From Acidobacteriaceae bacterium (lineage in GTDB: Bacteria; Acidobacteriota; Terriglobia; Terriglobales; Acidobacteriaceae), in contig PMGP01000073.1 in the NCBI GenBank assembly GCA_003156235.1, positions 1-8,280 on the forward strand: a stretch of DNA of 8,280 bases, written 5' to 3'. The notes under the pieces were generated by a model. It was given only the letters and a program-made list of their open reading frames with translations, had not been told where the DNA came from and searched no databases. Both the position numbers and the translations under genes were made by a program. The stretch's first letter is position 1; each line of letters opens with the position of its first letter. Shown here piece by piece: positions 6,848-8,280 of the stretch.

Positions 6848-7758
6848 CCCGAGGGCGTATCGGAATGATTGGTCTGCGTGCCCTCTTCTTTGCACTTTCG
6901 AACAAAGTCAACCCAGTACGCCCCGACGTAAGGCGCGAGTCGCTTGTACGCCTCCCCAAGCCCCGTAATTCGTTCGGATTCTATCCATGATGGATGGCAT
7001 CTGGATAGTTCCTTGCTCACGCGCCCAGTACTCCTGAGGCAGCTATTGATAAACATAATCTCACGAATCGCATCGCCCCCAAACAGGCTGCCTACCCAAG
7101 GAAACTCTGATGACAGGTATTCAAGGTCGCACAACCTCTCAGGTTGTGCAATTTGGAATGTTGACGAGAGCACACGGATTCTTTCGCGCTCAATGACACT
7201 GTATAAGCCGATAACGTGCATCTCGCCGGCCAATTCAAGCAGTTCCTCGTCGTCTTTAACGTCTCCTTCTAAAACGCAAAGGTCCTTCCAAGCTTCATAT
7301 GACTTTGCCTCTGAGTGTTTAGCTTCGAATTCAGTAACATGTTGTCGATCATGAGCGAATCTCTCATTCAATACACGAGACAGAACTCCGAATAATTTCT
7401 CAACTTGCGCTTGGGGCGGGAAGGCGTAGCCATGCGAGTGGCGATACCAATCAACATAATCAGCGGGTGTTGCTTCCTTTTCTCTTATCAACGATTCGAT
7501 GTCGTGTTGATCGATGGTGTGTACAAGGTTGCCATTGGAGTCCACCGTCATTCCCAGCGACAGGCCGAGTTCTGCGAGAGCCCCGACGAGGTTCCGCAGA
7601 TGCTTCCGCCTGAGCTGAAAGTTATTGATTAGTTGAATAGGCGTCAGTCGAACTAGATCATTGATGGTTTGTGCGCCGCCATTACGAAGCATGTTGTACG
7701 TCGCGACTGACAGTTCCAAAGTCTCAATTGGCTGATCGAGATCAGATTCTTGCATCAT
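6832..7758 (-). CDS. RNA polymerase alpha-CTD-like domain protein (308 aa) with helical, possibly HEPN-like, C-terminus
   Basis: Residues 10-70 align without gaps to the C-terminal domain of E. coli RNA polymerase alpha as I remember it. They begin PIETLELSV, pass through INDLV, and end LAELGLSLGM, with about 24 of 61 positions identical. Of the residues alpha uses to bind DNA, those matching Asn268 and Lys298 are kept (Asn22, Lys52). Those matching Arg265 and Gly296 are replaced (Ala19, Arg50), so UP-element binding is doubtful. The remaining ~235 residues are mainly helical and charged. The segment around LYSVIE (185-190) and the stretch 231-251, ending GRVSKEL, resemble helices of some HEPN proteins, though the catalytic R-x4-6-H is not clear. 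It lacks the alpha N-terminal domain, so it is not a subunit gene. Two adjacent ATG codons (7758, 7755) follow an AAGAGG site; the second is better spaced. It faces the ATPase gene. Transcription control and an adaptor role are both possible. Confidence 0.9.
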   Translation of the reverse strand: MMQESDLDQPIETLELSVATYNMLRNGGAQTINDLVRLTPIQLINNFQLRRKHLRNLVGALAELGLSLGMTVDSNGNLVHTIDQHDIESLIREKEATPADYVDWYRHSHGYAFPPQAQVEKLFGVLSRVLNERFAHDRQHVTEFEAKHSEAKSYEAWKDLCVLEGDVKDDEELLELAGEMHVIGLYSVIERERIRVLSSTFQIAQPERLCDLEYLSSEFPWVGSLFGGDAIREIMFINSCLRSTGRVSKELSRCHPSWIESERITGLGEAYKRLAPYVGAYWVDFVRKCKEEGTQTNHSDTPSGESAQ

Positions 7759-8158
7759 TCATGCCTCTTGGGCACATGACATCACGAGTCCAGGATTCCC
7801 TGAGATCCTACGCTACGTGAGACAGGAATTGTGCCCGGAGCAGGACCCGCTCAATGAATTTGCATGGGGCCACGGTCCTGCACGCAAAGTCAGATTGTGT
7901 CATCGTCTCACGATTTCACGCAGCGAATCTGTGAACCGTTCTCAAAGCTGTGCCGACAAAATAGAAGTATAGCTCAGACCAGTTCCAGCATCGACTGTAG
8001 CTGTGAGCCTTCCGTGCCTTAGGCGAGGCGGACAGGAGCGGTCACGCGGCGCAATTGCCCGATCAACCGAATAGAGCTTCGACCGAGATCAAAGTCAAAA
8101 CCGTCATCGCGGTATAAGAACCCCTTCTCGTGCCATCCCTGAGTGAAAGGAGGCAGAA
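7759..8158. other. 400-base stretch without a convincing gene
   Basis: It lies between the start of the alpha-CTD gene and the start of the right-edge gene, so it should carry both promoters. A plus-strand frame is open from 7736 to its stop at 7970-7972 and reads in a protein-like way (EILRYVRQELCPEQDPLNEF). It has no ATG and no ribosome binding site, so it may be a decayed gene end or chance. An 8-base inverted repeat, GCAGGACC (7840-7847) and GGTCCTGC (7874-7881), flanks 26 bases. A TATAAG hexamer at 8113-8118, 40 bases before the next start, resembles a -10 box but has no good -35. I see no tRNA fold. Confidence 0.4.
8146..8153 (+). promoter_or_regulatory. Strong ribosome binding site of the right-edge gene
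   Basis: AAAGGAGG is a near-perfect anti-Shine-Dalgarno match placed five bases before the ATG at 8159. It is the strongest such site in the window and argues that the truncated frame beyond it is a real, well-translated gene. Confidence 0.75.
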
Positions 8159-8280
8159 ATGTCGAGGAGGAAGCGGAACAACCAAAGAATGGACGGCAGG
8201 CGACGGAAGCCCTCGCTACTGCGCCGGATCTTTACGAATCGCCGTGACCCCAATTCATCGTGGATCTTCCTGGGCGACGT
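8159..8280 (+). CDS. Arginine-rich hypothetical protein, 5' part only
   Basis: Forty codons are visible before the edge, with no stop. The N-terminus is very basic (MSRRKRNNQRMDGRRRK, then LLRRIFTNRRD), followed by a more hydrophobic SSWIFLGD. This could be a nucleic-acid-binding tail or a basic cytoplasmic leader before a membrane segment. Too little is visible to choose. It points away from the alpha-CTD gene and has its own strong ribosome binding site, so it probably begins a separate transcription unit. I do not recognise it. Confidence 0.75.
   Translation, partial: MSRRKRNNQRMDGRRRKPSLLRRIFTNRRDPNSSWIFLGD

Noticed and set aside
7828..7854. Possible promoter for the alpha-CTD gene (minus strand TTGAGC and CACAAT)
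   Set aside because: Each box matches only four of six consensus bases and the spacer is 15 bases, so it cannot be told from chance.
8055..8118. Promoter pair for the right-edge gene using TTGCCC at 8055 with TATAAG at 8113
   Set aside because: The spacing is about 52 bases, far from the usual 16-18, and no better -35 lies at the proper distance.

Overview
The window looks like a bacterial accessory region: three well-supported large genes, one small coupled gene, and one gene cut off at the right edge. Start codons with AGGAGG-type ribosome binding sites and the small gaps fit a bacterium. The moderate to high G+C and the resemblance of one domain to proteobacterial RNA polymerase alpha suggest, without proving, a proteobacterium. 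I see no rRNA, tRNA, CRISPR array, transposase or integrase, and no core housekeeping gene.

Layout. The minus strand from 3842 down to 66 encodes a 1258-residue protein of unrecognised architecture that carries a PD-(D/E)XK nuclease-type signature near its C-terminus. A 267-base divergent intergenic region (3843-4109) separates it from a plus-strand pair. The first of the pair is a 73-residue protein (4110-4331). Its stop codon overlaps the start of the second, an 824-residue cytoplasmic ATPase of the VirD4/TraG/HerA superfamily (4328-6802). Facing this pair, and ending only 29 bases beyond it, is a minus-strand gene (7758-6832) for a 308-residue protein. It begins with a near full-length copy of the RNA polymerase alpha C-terminal domain fold, followed by a helical region that may be HEPN-like. 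An 11-base-pair imperfect hairpin lies at the convergence point. A 400-base stretch without a convincing gene follows, and then an arginine-rich gene starts at 8159 and runs off the edge.

How the genes may work together (inference). A very large nuclease-type protein, a DNA-pumping-type ATPase without membrane anchors, a small coupled partner and an alpha-CTD-containing protein form a combination I cannot match to any named system. The parts are typical of anti-phage or anti-plasmid islands, where HerA-like ATPases and PD-(D/E)XK nucleases recur, so an undescribed defence module is the most attractive hypothesis. A remnant of a mobile element that uses a coupling-protein-like ATPase is the main alternative. 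The nuclease gene is visibly richer in G+C than the ATPase and alpha-CTD genes, so the two halves may have separate histories.
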